Origin: Cohnella lupini
Lineage (GTDB): Bacteria > Bacillota > Bacilli > Paenibacillales > Paenibacillaceae
Direction: 5' to 3'
DNA: 64,000 bases
Assembly: GCF_003386205.1 (NCBI RefSeq)
Contig: NZ_QRDY01000004.1
Span: 62,001 to 126,000 of the forward strand
The translations under genes were made by a program, and so were the position numbers. How positions within the stretch are numbered: the stretch's first letter is position 1; the number at the start of each line of letters is the position of its first letter. This document shows positions 48,616 to 56,698 of this stretch, piece by piece. A model generated the notes under the pieces. That model had not been told where the DNA came from and made no database searches. It was given only the letters and a program-made list of their open reading frames with translations.

Positions 48616-50001
48616 CTAGCCCTGCGATCCTACGAAAGCATAACGGGCGATCACGATGACGAACAGTACCCACATCAGCCAGTGAATCCGGTGTTTCTTG
48701 TCTCCCGCAAGGTTCGCAACGAACGCGAGCAGAACGTAGGATACGATTCCGAAGGAAATACCGTTGGCGATGTTGTAAGTAAACGGCATAAGAGCAATCG
48801 TCAAGAATGCCGGAATTCCGATAACGTAATCGGAGAAGTCGATTTCTTTAACCGATTGAAGCATCAAGACCCCAACGATAATGAGCGCCGCGCTCGTCGC
48901 CGCCGATGGAACGAGCAGCGCAACGGGCGCCAGAAACAAAGCAAGGAGGAAGAATACGCCCGTCGATACGGCCGTCAATCCGCTTCGTCCGCCTTCGGCG
49001 ATACCGGCGGAGCTCTCCACGTAAGCCGTAACCGTGCTTGTTCCCAGCATGGCGCCGCCGCTGACCGCTACCGCGTCAACGAACATCGCTTTACCGACGA
49101 TTTTCTTGCCTTTTTCTTTATCCTTGAAGAATCCGGCGCGATTAGCCGTACCGACCAACGTTCCGAACGTATCGAACAATTCGACGAAAGTGAACGTGGC
49201 GATCGCCGTCAACAGCCCGGTCGTCAGCAAGTCTGCGAAATCGAAATCCCAGAAATTCAATTTATCGAATTGAGGAACCCATTCTTGCCCTTTCAGAGAA
49301 TCCAAGTTAACGAGATCGATTCCCGGAATTAATCCGAGCAAGGTCACAAGGAGGATTCCGTAGAGAATAGCGCCGCGAACCTTGAGCACCATCAGGATCG
49401 AGATAATGGCCAACCCGGCGATCGTCATGTAGACGGTCGGATCTTCAAGGTTACCCATGTGGATGATCGATTGGAAGCTAAGCAATTCTTGATATTTGCC
49501 GTCGGCCGTTACTCCGTCGACCGCGATCGTCATGAGGTTGCTGTTCTTCAAGCCGATGATCGTGATAAAAAGGCCGATACCGACCGTGATCGCATGCTTA
49601 AGCGCATCCGGAATGGCCACGATGAGCAATTGGCGAATTTGCGTAACCGTAAGTATGAAGAAGATAATGCCCGAAATGAATACAGCCGCCAAGCCCATCG
49701 AAGGCGAGATTTCATGGCCGGTCGCTTTCGAAGCGATTACCGTCGTCGCGAAAAACGCGTTTAATCCCATTCCCGGTGCCAATGCCACCGGAAAGTTAAC
49801 GAACAAGCCCATCGCGATCGTGAAAATACCCGCCGCTAGCGCCGTCGCGAGGAATACCCCGTAAGGATCCAATCCCGCGCCGCCCAGAATGCCCGGGTTG
49901 ACCGCCAAAATGTACGCCATAGTCATAAACGTTGTCAAACCTGCCATGATCTCCGTGCGTACGTTCGTTCCCAGTTCTTTTAGCTTAAAGAAACTTTCCA
50001 T
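48616..50001 (-). CDS. pbuG: Hypoxanthine/guanine permease, AzgA-type NCS2
   Basis: 461-residue purine base importer. Recognised by the N-terminus KELGTNVRTEIMAGLTTFMTMAYILAVNPGIL, by FVELFDTFGTLVGTANRAG and by about 12-14 hydrophobic segments. Control by a guanine-class riboswitch and a PurBox pair supports a purine base substrate. The start is the ATG at 50001 with GGAG close upstream. The leader is about 350 nt and also holds a copy of the dispersed element. Confidence 0.93.
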   Translation of the reverse strand: MESFFKLKELGTNVRTEIMAGLTTFMTMAYILAVNPGILGGAGLDPYGVFLATALAAGIFTIAMGLFVNFPVALAPGMGLNAFFATTVIASKATGHEISPSMGLAAVFISGIIFFILTVTQIRQLLIVAIPDALKHAITVGIGLFITIIGLKNSNLMTIAVDGVTADGKYQELLSFQSIIHMGNLEDPTVYMTIAGLAIISILMVLKVRGAILYGILLVTLLGLIPGIDLVNLDSLKGQEWVPQFDKLNFWDFDFADLLTTGLLTAIATFTFVELFDTFGTLVGTANRAGFFKDKEKGKKIVGKAMFVDAVAVSGGAMLGTSTVTAYVESSAGIAEGGRSGLTAVSTGVFFLLALFLAPVALLVPSAATSAALIIVGVLMLQSVKEIDFSDYVIGIPAFLTIALMPFTYNIANGISFGIVSYVLLAFVANLAGDKKHRIHWLMWVLFVIVIARYAFVGSQG

Positions 50002-50051
50002 GTCTCCATAAACTCTCCCTTCAAATTTTGAATGAATGTGGAAAAACCAAG

Positions 50052-50120
50052 TCTCAAGTAAAACGGCTTTGCCGTCCTCGGGACGGCAGCAGACGTTTGT
50101 ATCGAGCGATCAGATGAGTA
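50052..50120 (+). repeat. Dispersed palindromic element, copy 3
   Basis: CAAGTAAAACGGCTT...GCCGTCC-TCG-GGACGGC, then GACGTTTGTATCGAGCGATC and AGATGAGTATAA. It is nearly identical to copy 1 at 12908 over about 60 bp and lies between the riboswitch terminator and the pbuG start, so it is transcribed in antisense orientation in the pbuG leader. Confidence 0.8.
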
Positions 50121-50160
50121 TAAGGGATATCCAACTTATTCTTTCTGGTCGTAGAACATA

Positions 50161-50191
50161 CAAAAAACCCAGAAGAAAACTCCTCTAGGTT
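50161..50191 (-). terminator. Riboswitch-controlled terminator of pbuG
   Basis: Minus-strand AACCTAGAGGAG pairs with CTTCTGGGTT, followed by TTTTTTG. It lies about 60 nt after the aptamer. Confidence 0.8.
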
Positions 50192-50252
50192 CCGCACAAC
50201 CGGGAAAATCCATGCTTGCGGAGAACGCGCGTATCTCCTCGGCATGCCTTCC

Positions 50253-50324
50253 CTTTTCGTAGACAGATCATTTGCGGTGACCTCGTAGAGACTCCCGGGC
50301 CTATTCCCGGGATTATACGAAAAG
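50253..50324 (-). ncRNA. Guanine-class riboswitch aptamer upstream of pbuG, variant
   Basis: P1 is a perfect nine-pair helix CTTTTCGTA with TACGAAAAG; J1/2 TATAATC; P2 CCCGGG with CCCGGG; J2/3 GTCTCTAC; L3 CCGCAAA; J3/1 GTCTACG. The specificity C is kept (guanine class), but the preceding base, A73 in xpt numbering, is T here, and the base that closes P3 (C54 in xpt) is G, giving a G-G mismatch. The overall fold is still convincing. Confidence 0.88.
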
Positions 50325-50358
50325 AAAATTATTCAGTTCAGTTGTTTGTCCAATCCAT

Positions 50359-50387
50359 ATTCTAGGTCGTTAGACCTTACCTGTCAA
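50359..50387 (-). promoter_or_regulatory. Sigma-A promoter of pbuG
   Basis: Minus-strand TTGACA (50382-50387) and TAGAAT (50359-50364), spacer 17 bp. The transcript would start near 50352, about 28 nt before the aptamer. Confidence 0.85.
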
Positions 50388-50392
50388 CGGTT

Positions 50393-50438
50393 ATTTACGA
50401 ATATTAACCCCATTAGTAAGGGCCAATCGTTCGGAATT
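50393..50438 (-). promoter_or_regulatory. PurR operator: inverted PurBox pair upstream of pbuG
   Basis: Minus-strand AATTCCGAACGAT (50426-50438) matches 12 of 13 consensus positions, and plus-strand ATTTACGAATATT (50393-50405) matches 11 of 13. They are 20 bp apart in inverted orientation, with the same geometry to the promoter as the pur operon pair. Confidence 0.75.
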
Positions 50439-50531
50439 TACAGTTTATTCTTTCGTGATAGCGTTTCCTTTTGCGAGAAAACGAAAATATACTTAATTCC
50501 GTGCATCTCCCACCTATTCGGCCTAGCGCAC

Positions 50532-50562
50532 AAAAAAAGCCCGCCGGGAATTCCCGGTGGGC
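50532..50562 (-). terminator. Terminator of guaA
   Basis: GCCCACCGGGAA and TTCCCGGCGGGC form a 12-pair stem on the minus strand, followed by seven T. It lies 33 bp after the guaA stop codon. Confidence 0.9.
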
Positions 50563-50594
50563 AGGCTTGCAAAATTGTTGCATTCATCGATCCG

Positions 50595-52136
50595 TTATTC
50601 CCACTCGATCGTTGCTGGAGGCTTCGACGTTATGTCGTATACGATGCGATTGACGTTCGCTACCTCGTTGACGATACGGTTCGAGATTTTCTCCAGGACG
50701 TCGAACGGAATTCTAGCCCAATCCGCCGTCATTCCGTCGATGGACGTGACCGCGCGAATGCCGACGGTGTGCGAATACGTACGTCCGTCGCCCATAACGC
50801 CAACGCTCTTCATATTCGGCAGCGCCGTGAAGTACTGCCAGATCTCGCGGTCCAAGCCCGCTTTGGCGATCTCGTCGCGCAGAATCGCATCGGACTCGCG
50901 AACGATCGTCAGCTTTTCTTCGGTTACTTCGCCAAGCACGCGAATCGCCAGACCCGGACCCGGGAACGGCTGCCGCATGACTATGGCTTCGGGAAGTCCG
51001 CATTCCGCCCCGACCTTGCGCACTTCGTCTTTGAACAACGTCTTGAGCGGCTCGATCAGCTTGAACTTCATATCCTCCGGCAAACCGCCGACGTTATGGT
51101 GCGACTTGATCGTCTGCGCAGTCGCGGTGCCGCTCTCTACGATATCGGTATAAAGCGTTCCTTGAGCCAAGAACGTAAAGTCGTCGAACTTCGCGGACTC
51201 TTCCTCGAACACGCGAATGAAGTCGTTGCCGATGATTTTACGCTTTTTCTCCGGATCGTCTACGCCCTTCAGATTGCCCAAGAAGCGCGCGCTAGCGTCG
51301 ATCTTCACGACGTTCATTCCGAATTTGCCGACGAACGTCTCCATTACGCTCTCGGCCTCATCCTTGCGTAACAAGCCGTGGTCGATGAACATGCAGGTTA
51401 ACTGCTCGCCGATCGCTTTATGGATTAGAATCGCGACGACCGAGGAGTCCACTCCGCCGGACAGCGCGCATAGAACCTTCTTGTCGCCGACTTCCTTGCG
51501 AATATCCTCTATCATATCTTCGATAAAAGAACCCATCGTCCAATCTCCGCGGCATTCGCATACGCCGAACAGGAAATTGCGGATCATCTCGTTCCCGTAA
51601 ACGGAATGACGAACCTCCGGGTGAAACTGTACGGCGAAGAATTTACGGGAAGGATCGCTCATCGCGGCAACCGGCGCATGCTCCGTACTTGCGTCGACGC
51701 GGAATCCGGACGGCAATTCGGTAACGTGGTCTCCATGGCTCATCCAAACGGTTTGCCGCGTATCCAAACCTTTCACCAGATGGGAATCCGCGATAAAATC
51801 AACGTCGGATTTGCCGTATTCGCGCTTGCTCGCAGGCTCGACCTTGCCGCCTTGCTGATGAGTCATCAATTGCATGCCGTAGCAAATCCCGAGAATCGGA
51901 ATGCCTAGCTCGTAGATAGCCGGATCGACCGACGGGGCTCCGTCCGCATATACGCTAGCAGGCCCGCCGGAGAACACGATCCCCTTGGGTGCCAACGCGC
52001 GCAATTTGTCTGCCGAAGTATTAAATGGAAGTAGTTCGCTGTATACGCCCAAATCGCGAATACGGCGCGCGATCAATTGGTTGTACTGTCCGCCGAAATC
52101 GAGCACGACGATCATTTCATGCTGGTTTGTAGTCAC
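50595..52136 (-). CDS. guaA: GMP synthase (glutamine-hydrolysing)
   Basis: Converts XMP to GMP. 513 residues, the same length as the B. subtilis enzyme. The glutaminase domain has nucleophile GICYGMQLM and HPEVRHS; the ATP pyrophosphatase domain has [10 protein letters not shown]; the C-terminal dimerisation domain ends TIEWE. The start is GTG ([17 protein letters not shown]). No riboswitch or PurBox is visible in its 79-bp upstream gap, in contrast to pbuG and purE. Confidence 0.97.
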   Translation of the reverse strand: MTTNQHEMIVVLDFGGQYNQLIARRIRDLGVYSELLPFNTSADKLRALAPKGIVFSGGPASVYADGAPSVDPAIYELGIPILGICYGMQLMTHQQGGKVEPASKREYGKSDVDFIADSHLVKGLDTRQTVWMSHGDHVTELPSGFRVDASTEHAPVAAMSDPSRKFFAVQFHPEVRHSVYGNEMIRNFLFGVCECRGDWTMGSFIEDMIEDIRKEVGDKKVLCALSGGVDSSVVAILIHKAIGEQLTCMFIDHGLLRKDEAESVMETFVGKFGMNVVKIDASARFLGNLKGVDDPEKKRKIIGNDFIRVFEEESAKFDDFTFLAQGTLYTDIVESGTATAQTIKSHHNVGGLPEDMKFKLIEPLKTLFKDEVRKVGAECGLPEAIVMRQPFPGPGLAIRVLGEVTEEKLTIVRESDAILRDEIAKAGLDREIWQYFTALPNMKSVGVMGDGRTYSHTVGIRAVTSIDGMTADWARIPFDVLEKISNRIVNEVANVNRIVYDITSKPPATIEWE

Positions 52137-52215
52137 TGTGTAGACCGAGCCTCCCTAAATCAATTGAAGCTATTATATCTTTGCGGCTTTGACAGCGTCA
52201 AGGCAGGAGAGGTTG

Positions 52216-53427
52216 TTACTCGGCGATATTCAGCTTGCGGTCGGACGGCAATAACGCGGCCAGCAACCCGATCAGAGGCAGAAACGCGCATAGCTTGATG
52301 ACGAAGGTGATGCTGGTCGCGTCCGCGAGCATGCCGAGCACGGCCGAGCCTATCCCCCCGAGTCCGAATGCCAATCCGAAGAATAGACCGGATACCGTGC
52401 CAACCTTGCCCGGAAGAAGCTCCTGCGCGTAAACGACGATAACCGAAAAGCCGGAGAGAAGGATGAATCCGATGCAAATGCAGAGTACGACCGTCCAAAA
52501 CAAGTTCGCGTAAGGAAGCAGCAGCGAGAACGGCGCCGTCCCCAGAATCGAAAACCAGATCATATTCCTTCTCCCGAATCGATCTGCGAGGGGGCCGCCC
52601 ATGAACGTTCCGACCGCACCCGCCGCAAGAAGCGCGAATATGAATACTTGAGCGTATTCCGTCGAAATGCCGTGGTGTCCGATCAAGTAAAAGGAGAAAA
52701 ACCCGGTCATGCTCGCCATATACACGAACTTGGAGAACAGCAGCATGATCAGGATCGTCATCGCGTAGGCGATCGTTTTACCCGGCAGCTTCTTCTTTTG
52801 AACGATCGTTTTCTTGACCGTCGCCCTGCGACCGATGTAGCCCTTATACCATCTTGCTACGTAGATTTGCACGACGAATGCCGCCGCGGCGGCTAACGTG
52901 AACCAGATGATTCCGAATTGGCCAAAGGGCACGAAGATAAGAGCCGTAAATACGGGAGCAAGCGCTTGACCGATGTTGCCGCCGGTTTGGAAGATCGATT
53001 GCGCCAATCCCCTCCTCGGACCGGCCGCCATGTAAGCGACGCGCGATGCTTCCGGATGAAGCACGGCCGAACCGAAGCCTATAAGCACAACTGACATAAT
53101 GATGAGCCAATAACTTCCCGCGAAAGCTAGAACGACCATGCCCATGAGGGAGAAAACGACGCCCGCCGGGAGCAGGAACGGCTTCGGCTTGGAATCCGTG
53201 TACAGCCCGATCAGCGGCTGAAGAAGGGATGCGGTCACATTCAACGTAAAAGCGATCCAGCCGATTTGCGCAAAGCTCAGCTTCATCGATTCTTGAAGAA
53301 TCGGGAAAATCGCCGGAATGACGGATTGGATGGAATCGTTAAGTAAATGGACGAGACTGATGGAAAACAAAATGGAATAGACCGTGTTCATTTGTACGTT
53401 GGTTGAGGCTGAGTCTTGCGTGCTCAT
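52216..53427 (-). CDS. MFS transporter, fosmidomycin-resistance (Fsr) type
   Basis: 403 residues with 12 hydrophobic segments. The N-terminal HLLNDSIQSVIPAIFPILQ and VLIGFGSAVLHPEASRVA are typical of the Fsr/YnfM branch of MFS exporters. A GntR-family regulator gene lies 80 bp upstream on the same strand and probably controls it. The exported compound is unknown. Confidence 0.88.
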   Translation of the reverse strand: MSTQDSASTNVQMNTVYSILFSISLVHLLNDSIQSVIPAIFPILQESMKLSFAQIGWIAFTLNVTASLLQPLIGLYTDSKPKPFLLPAGVVFSLMGMVVLAFAGSYWLIIMSVVLIGFGSAVLHPEASRVAYMAAGPRRGLAQSIFQTGGNIGQALAPVFTALIFVPFGQFGIIWFTLAAAAAFVVQIYVARWYKGYIGRRATVKKTIVQKKKLPGKTIAYAMTILIMLLFSKFVYMASMTGFFSFYLIGHHGISTEYAQVFIFALLAAGAVGTFMGGPLADRFGRRNMIWFSILGTAPFSLLLPYANLFWTVVLCICIGFILLSGFSVIVVYAQELLPGKVGTVSGLFFGLAFGLGGIGSAVLGMLADATSITFVIKLCAFLPLIGLLAALLPSDRKLNIAE

Positions 53428-53453
53428 GGAGGAACATCCTTTCTCTTCGTCAT

Positions 53454-53464
53454 ATCATCTGATG
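53454..53464. promoter_or_regulatory. Possible GntR operator upstream of the MFS gene
   Basis: ATCATCTGATG lies about 27-37 bp upstream of the transporter start. Its reverse complement CATCAGATGAT differs by one base from CATCAGATCAT at the start of the regulator gene (54249-54259). Shared sites at both genes fit autoregulation plus control of the transporter. Confidence 0.35.
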
Positions 53465-53507
53465 TTTGATGGCGGGGAATGGCCGGCCACCGCTCTGGCA
53501 GGGGCGG

Positions 53508-54251
53508 CTATTCCTTATTTTCATCTATGTTCATGCTTCCTTTGAGCTCCCGCACGGTTCCGTCCAAATTCCGCAACGTCCAATCCGCCGCGGCCGTTAC
53601 GTCCCTCATCTTGATCGATTCGTAAATCCGCTCGTGGATATAGCTGTGGGGATCGTGACTCTCTTGCACCTTGGCCAACTTGAAAAGCGACTCCCTCAGA
53701 ACGGAAGAAAAAGTTCGAAAAAGGTCGATGATCACGTGGTTTTTGCTGGCAACGGCGATCGCATTGTGAAATTCGATATCCGCATTCAAATACCCGGATG
53801 TATCCCCTTTGGCGAGCGCTTCCGAACGCGCGTCAAGGTGGTGACGCATGAGTTCTAAATCTAGATCGTCCCGGCGCTCGGCCGCCAGCTTCGAAATCTC
53901 GAGCTCGAGCATTTTCCGCGCTTCGTAGACCTCGACGATCTCGGCTCTTCTAAGCCTATGCGCAAGAGGCTCCTGAATGACGGGAGTTGCCGATAGGTAA
54001 GTACCAAAGCCTTGTTTCTTCTCCAAAAGTCCCGCATGGACCAATACGCGCACCGCTTCCCGTATCGTGGAACGGCCAACTCCGAACTGCTCCATAAGCT
54101 CGGGCTCCGTCGGGATCTTGTCTCCGTGCTTCAGTTCGCCGCTCGAGATCGTTTTCTGAAGCTGGATGACCACGTCGTCGACGAGCTTCGTGCGGTTAAG
54201 CGTTTGAAACGAGACTTTGGAGGACGAATGAGTTTGAGAATTCGGATTCAT
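53508..54251 (-). CDS. GntR/FadR-family transcriptional regulator with FCD domain
   Basis: 247 residues. The winged helix-turn-helix spans about residues 20-90 (DKIPTEPELMEQFGVGRSTIREAVRVL) and the all-helical FCD ligand domain spans about 100-235. In this subfamily Asp and His residues often bind a metal and a carboxylate ligand; ADIEFHNAIA is the usual first metal-binding segment. Ribosome binding site AGGAG eight bases upstream. It precedes the Fsr-like transporter. Confidence 0.9.
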   Translation of the reverse strand: MNPNSQTHSSSKVSFQTLNRTKLVDDVVIQLQKTISSGELKHGDKIPTEPELMEQFGVGRSTIREAVRVLVHAGLLEKKQGFGTYLSATPVIQEPLAHRLRRAEIVEVYEARKMLELEISKLAAERRDDLDLELMRHHLDARSEALAKGDTSGYLNADIEFHNAIAVASKNHVIIDLFRTFSSVLRESLFKLAKVQESHDPHSYIHERIYESIKMRDVTAAADWTLRNLDGTVRELKGSMNIDENKE

Positions 54252-54259
54252 CAGATCAT
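54249..54259. promoter_or_regulatory. Possible GntR autoregulatory site
   Basis: CATCAGATCAT overlaps the start codon and ribosome binding region of the GntR gene and resembles the site at 53454-53464. Confidence 0.3.
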
Positions 54260-54306
54260 CTCCTGTTTAATGTAGAATACCATATTCTTTTTTGCTCGGA
54301 CAACAT

Positions 54307-54345
54307 AAAAAATCTCCTGCGCTCTCCTTAAGGAAAGCGCAAGAG
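54307..54345 (-). terminator. Terminator of the peroxiredoxin gene
   Basis: Minus-strand CTCTTGCGCTTTCC pairs with GGAGAGCGCAGGAG, followed by ATTTTTT. Confidence 0.85.
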
Positions 54346-54378
54346 TATTGGTGGAGTTATTAACGCGTCATTCGCAAG

Positions 54379-54846
54379 TCATTTCGCGAGCAGCGCTTGT
54401 TTCACGTTCTCGACATGCCCCTTGACTTTAATATTACGCCACTCTTGGATGAGCATGCCCGCCTCGTCGATCAGGAAGGTGGAGCGCACGATTCCCATGT
54501 AGGTTTTGCCGTACAGCTTTTTCTCCTGCCACACGCCGTAAAGTTCGCATACCTCATGCTCGGGATCCGCCAATAGCAGAAAAGGAAGCTCGTACTTCGC
54601 GATGAATTTATGATGAGACTTAAGATCGTTCGTGCTTATTCCAAGGATGATGGCATTCGATTCTCCGAACGTCGCGTTCGCGTCTCGGAAATCGCACGAC
54701 TGCTGGGTGCACGCCGGGGTCATATCCTTCGGGTAAAAATAAATCACGACCTTCCGGCCGCAATAATCGCTTAATCGAACCGATTTTCCGTTCGTGGCGG
54801 GAAGCTCGAAATCCGGGGCCGGTTGTCCGATTTTCAAAATCGTCAT
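54379..54846 (-). CDS. bcp: Thioredoxin-dependent peroxiredoxin, Bcp/PrxQ type
   Basis: 155-residue thiol peroxidase that reduces hydrogen peroxide and organic peroxides. Peroxidatic Cys46 and resolving Cys51 lie in TPACTQQSCDFRD, the PrxQ spacing of five. The start is the ATG after AAGGAGAACTACCC; an in-frame codon eight residues earlier is on the wrong side of it. Single-gene unit. Confidence 0.95.
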   Translation of the reverse strand: MTILKIGQPAPDFELPATNGKSVRLSDYCGRKVVIYFYPKDMTPACTQQSCDFRDANATFGESNAIILGISTNDLKSHHKFIAKYELPFLLLADPEHEVCELYGVWQEKKLYGKTYMGIVRSTFLIDEAGMLIQEWRNIKVKGHVENVKQALLAK

Positions 54847-54961
54847 GGGTAGTTCTCCTTCCGAAATCATGTTGCGAAGATCCCGAATAACGTGACATTT
54901 GGACTTGAATCCAGTATTCTATATTTAACTTAATTCATGCAAATTAGCGAACGAAGCACGT

Positions 54962-54994
54962 CGCGATTTCCCTACCGGGAGATCGCGTTTTTTT
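54962..54994 (+). terminator. Terminator-like hairpin directly upstream of the nuclease-like gene
   Basis: CGCGATTTCCC pairs with CGGGAGATCGCG around a four-base loop, followed by seven T, on the plus strand. No plus-strand gene lies upstream, and the next start codon is 26 bp downstream, so it looks like an attenuator in that gene's leader. Confidence 0.65.
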
Positions 54995-55019
54995 ATACCG
55001 ACAAGTAGAGGTGGATGGC

Positions 55020-55697
55020 ATGTTCCAAGAAGCTTACGAACAATGGATAACGAAACAAAGCAAGACAAGAAAAGGAGAATCGCTACGCAAGCTGATGGAG
55101 GATCATGGCCACTCTGAGAAGCTTTTCCTTCAGGAGGTGTGGTGGCCCGCGGTCGGCAACTTTCAATATTTGTTTGCCGAACACGAAGTACCCAATTACC
55201 GCAATAGCTCCTATTACCTCGATCTCTCTTATATCCGTCCCCCTTACAAACTGGATTTGGAAATCGACGACTTCTCCACACATGCCAAGAACATTACGCG
55301 TCGAGGCTTCGATTATGAGAAGGAACGGCAAAATCAATTAACCGATGAAGATTGGAAAGTCTACCGCTTCACGCTGGACACGGTCAAAGAAAAACCTCGA
55401 CATTGTCAGCAATCGATCCTTAGGACTCTCGGGAAATTATACGGCGTAAACGGCGTAGATCAATCGAACTCTCCTTTACCACTTAAGCAACGCGAAATCC
55501 TTCGAATAGCCATTAGACTTGAACGAACTTTAACGCCAGCTGAAGTGTGCATACAACTCGGTATCGGAAATCGTCATGCGCGTAACTTGCTCCACGAACT
55601 CGTCGAACTGGGCTACATGGAAAATGCGGGTTCGGGTGCGCAACGAACTCGTTCCTATCGAGTTACCCTGAATGGAAGATCGCGATTTTTGGAATAA
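55020..55697 (+). CDS. Nuclease-like (DUF559/VSR-fold) protein with C-terminal winged helix
   Basis: 225 residues. The N-terminal two thirds contain YKLDLEIDDFSTHAKN and then DWKVYRFTLDTVKEKPRHC, the spacing of a PD-(D/E)XK nuclease of the DUF559/VSR type. The last 75 residues look like a winged helix (LTPAEVCIQLGIGNRHARNLLHELVELGY). The start is the ATG at 55020 with GAGGTGG six bases upstream. It is isolated: no methyltransferase or mismatch-repair gene is adjacent. Its stop codon is the first triplet of tandem array 5. Function unproven. Confidence 0.75.
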   Translation: MFQEAYEQWITKQSKTRKGESLRKLMEDHGHSEKLFLQEVWWPAVGNFQYLFAEHEVPNYRNSSYYLDLSYIRPPYKLDLEIDDFSTHAKNITRRGFDYEKERQNQLTDEDWKVYRFTLDTVKEKPRHCQQSILRTLGKLYGVNGVDQSNSPLPLKQREILRIAIRLERTLTPAEVCIQLGIGNRHARNLLHELVELGYMENAGSGAQRTRSYRVTLNGRSRFLE

Positions 55698-55891
55698 CGG
55701 CACCGCGTGCCGCTAACTTGCCACCGGGCCGCTCACCGCGCTCCCTTAACGGCACCGCATGCCGCTAACTCGCCGCCGGTCCGCTCACCGCGCTCCCTTA
55801 ACGGCACCGCGTGCCGCTAACTCGCCACCGGACAGCCGATCGTGCTCCATTAACGGCACCGCGTGCCGCTAACTCGCCGCCGGGCCGCCGA
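55695..55891 (+). repeat. Tandem array 5, 52-bp unit
   Basis: Units begin TAACGGCACCGC at 55695, 55747, 55799 and 55851: three full copies, all 52 bp, and a 41-bp partial. Each has a CGGCAC-CGC-GTGCCG palindrome. The first TAA of the array is the stop codon of the nuclease-like gene and the array ends 6 bp before the stop of the convergent permease, so it fills the whole intergenic space. Confidence 0.92.
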
Positions 55892-55896
55892 GAAGC

Positions 55897-56694
55897 TCAG
55901 CTCCCCGCGCCGCGGTAACGCCTTACGCCGTAGTTCCAGAACCAGAGGCCTAGCGACAGCACGACGATTCCGACGACAGGGGTCAGCCAAGCCATCCACC
56001 AATCGTCCAATCGGCCAAGGAAGAACGATGCCGGGTACACGCCCACGAAGGCGAACGGCAGCAGCCACGTCAGCAGGAACTTGATCGTTTTGTTGTAAAT
56101 TTCGACCGGATATCGACCGTAGTTCTGAATGTTATAGATAAGCGGGCCGATTCCGGTTGGCGCGTCCGAGTAGAAAGATATCGCGGATAGTGCCGTATAT
56201 ATGCCCATATAGATAAAACACGAGCCCAATACCATAATGATCAGCACGAACGGATCGTACCAATGGAACGGCAAGCCGAGGGTCGACCACGCGGTGATCA
56301 TGATAACAAGTCCCACAATAGAGCCCACGAACGCGGGTGGATCCATATTTTCCAGCATAACCTGCGACAAAGAGTGGGCCGGACGGGTAAGAACGCGGTC
56401 CATTTCCCCTTTGACGATATAACGTTCGCTGAAATTCCATGCGCTGAAGAACGTCGAGAACAATCCCGAGGCGATCATAAAGTACCCGTATACGAATACT
56501 ACCTCGGACTCGCTCCAATCCCCGAGAGTCGGGGTGTGCAGAAAGACGACGAATATGAACACGAGATTAAGTCCGTTAAACATCAAGTCCGACAGTACCT
56601 CGACCCAGAAATCGGCGCGGTACGATAATTTGGTTTTCAAGTAGTTGGCGAAATAATCCCGATACAAACCGAGCATAAACGCAAATTTGGTCAT
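55897..56694 (-). CDS. ABC-2 type transporter permease (DUF990 family)
   Basis: 265 residues with six predicted membrane segments; contains YIVKGEMDRVLTRPAHSL, characteristic of the DUF990 family of ABC-2 permeases. It is the third gene of a three-gene exporter operon. Substrate unknown. Confidence 0.88.
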   Translation of the reverse strand: MTKFAFMLGLYRDYFANYLKTKLSYRADFWVEVLSDLMFNGLNLVFIFVVFLHTPTLGDWSESEVVFVYGYFMIASGLFSTFFSAWNFSERYIVKGEMDRVLTRPAHSLSQVMLENMDPPAFVGSIVGLVIMITAWSTLGLPFHWYDPFVLIIMVLGSCFIYMGIYTALSAISFYSDAPTGIGPLIYNIQNYGRYPVEIYNKTIKFLLTWLLPFAFVGVYPASFFLGRLDDWWMAWLTPVVGIVVLSLGLWFWNYGVRRYRGAGS

Positions 56695-56698
56695 CTTC

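Noticed and set aside
50346-51371. 341-residue frame opposite guaA and across the guaA terminator
   Set aside because: It crosses the terminator and the conserved GuaA coding sequence and resembles nothing known.
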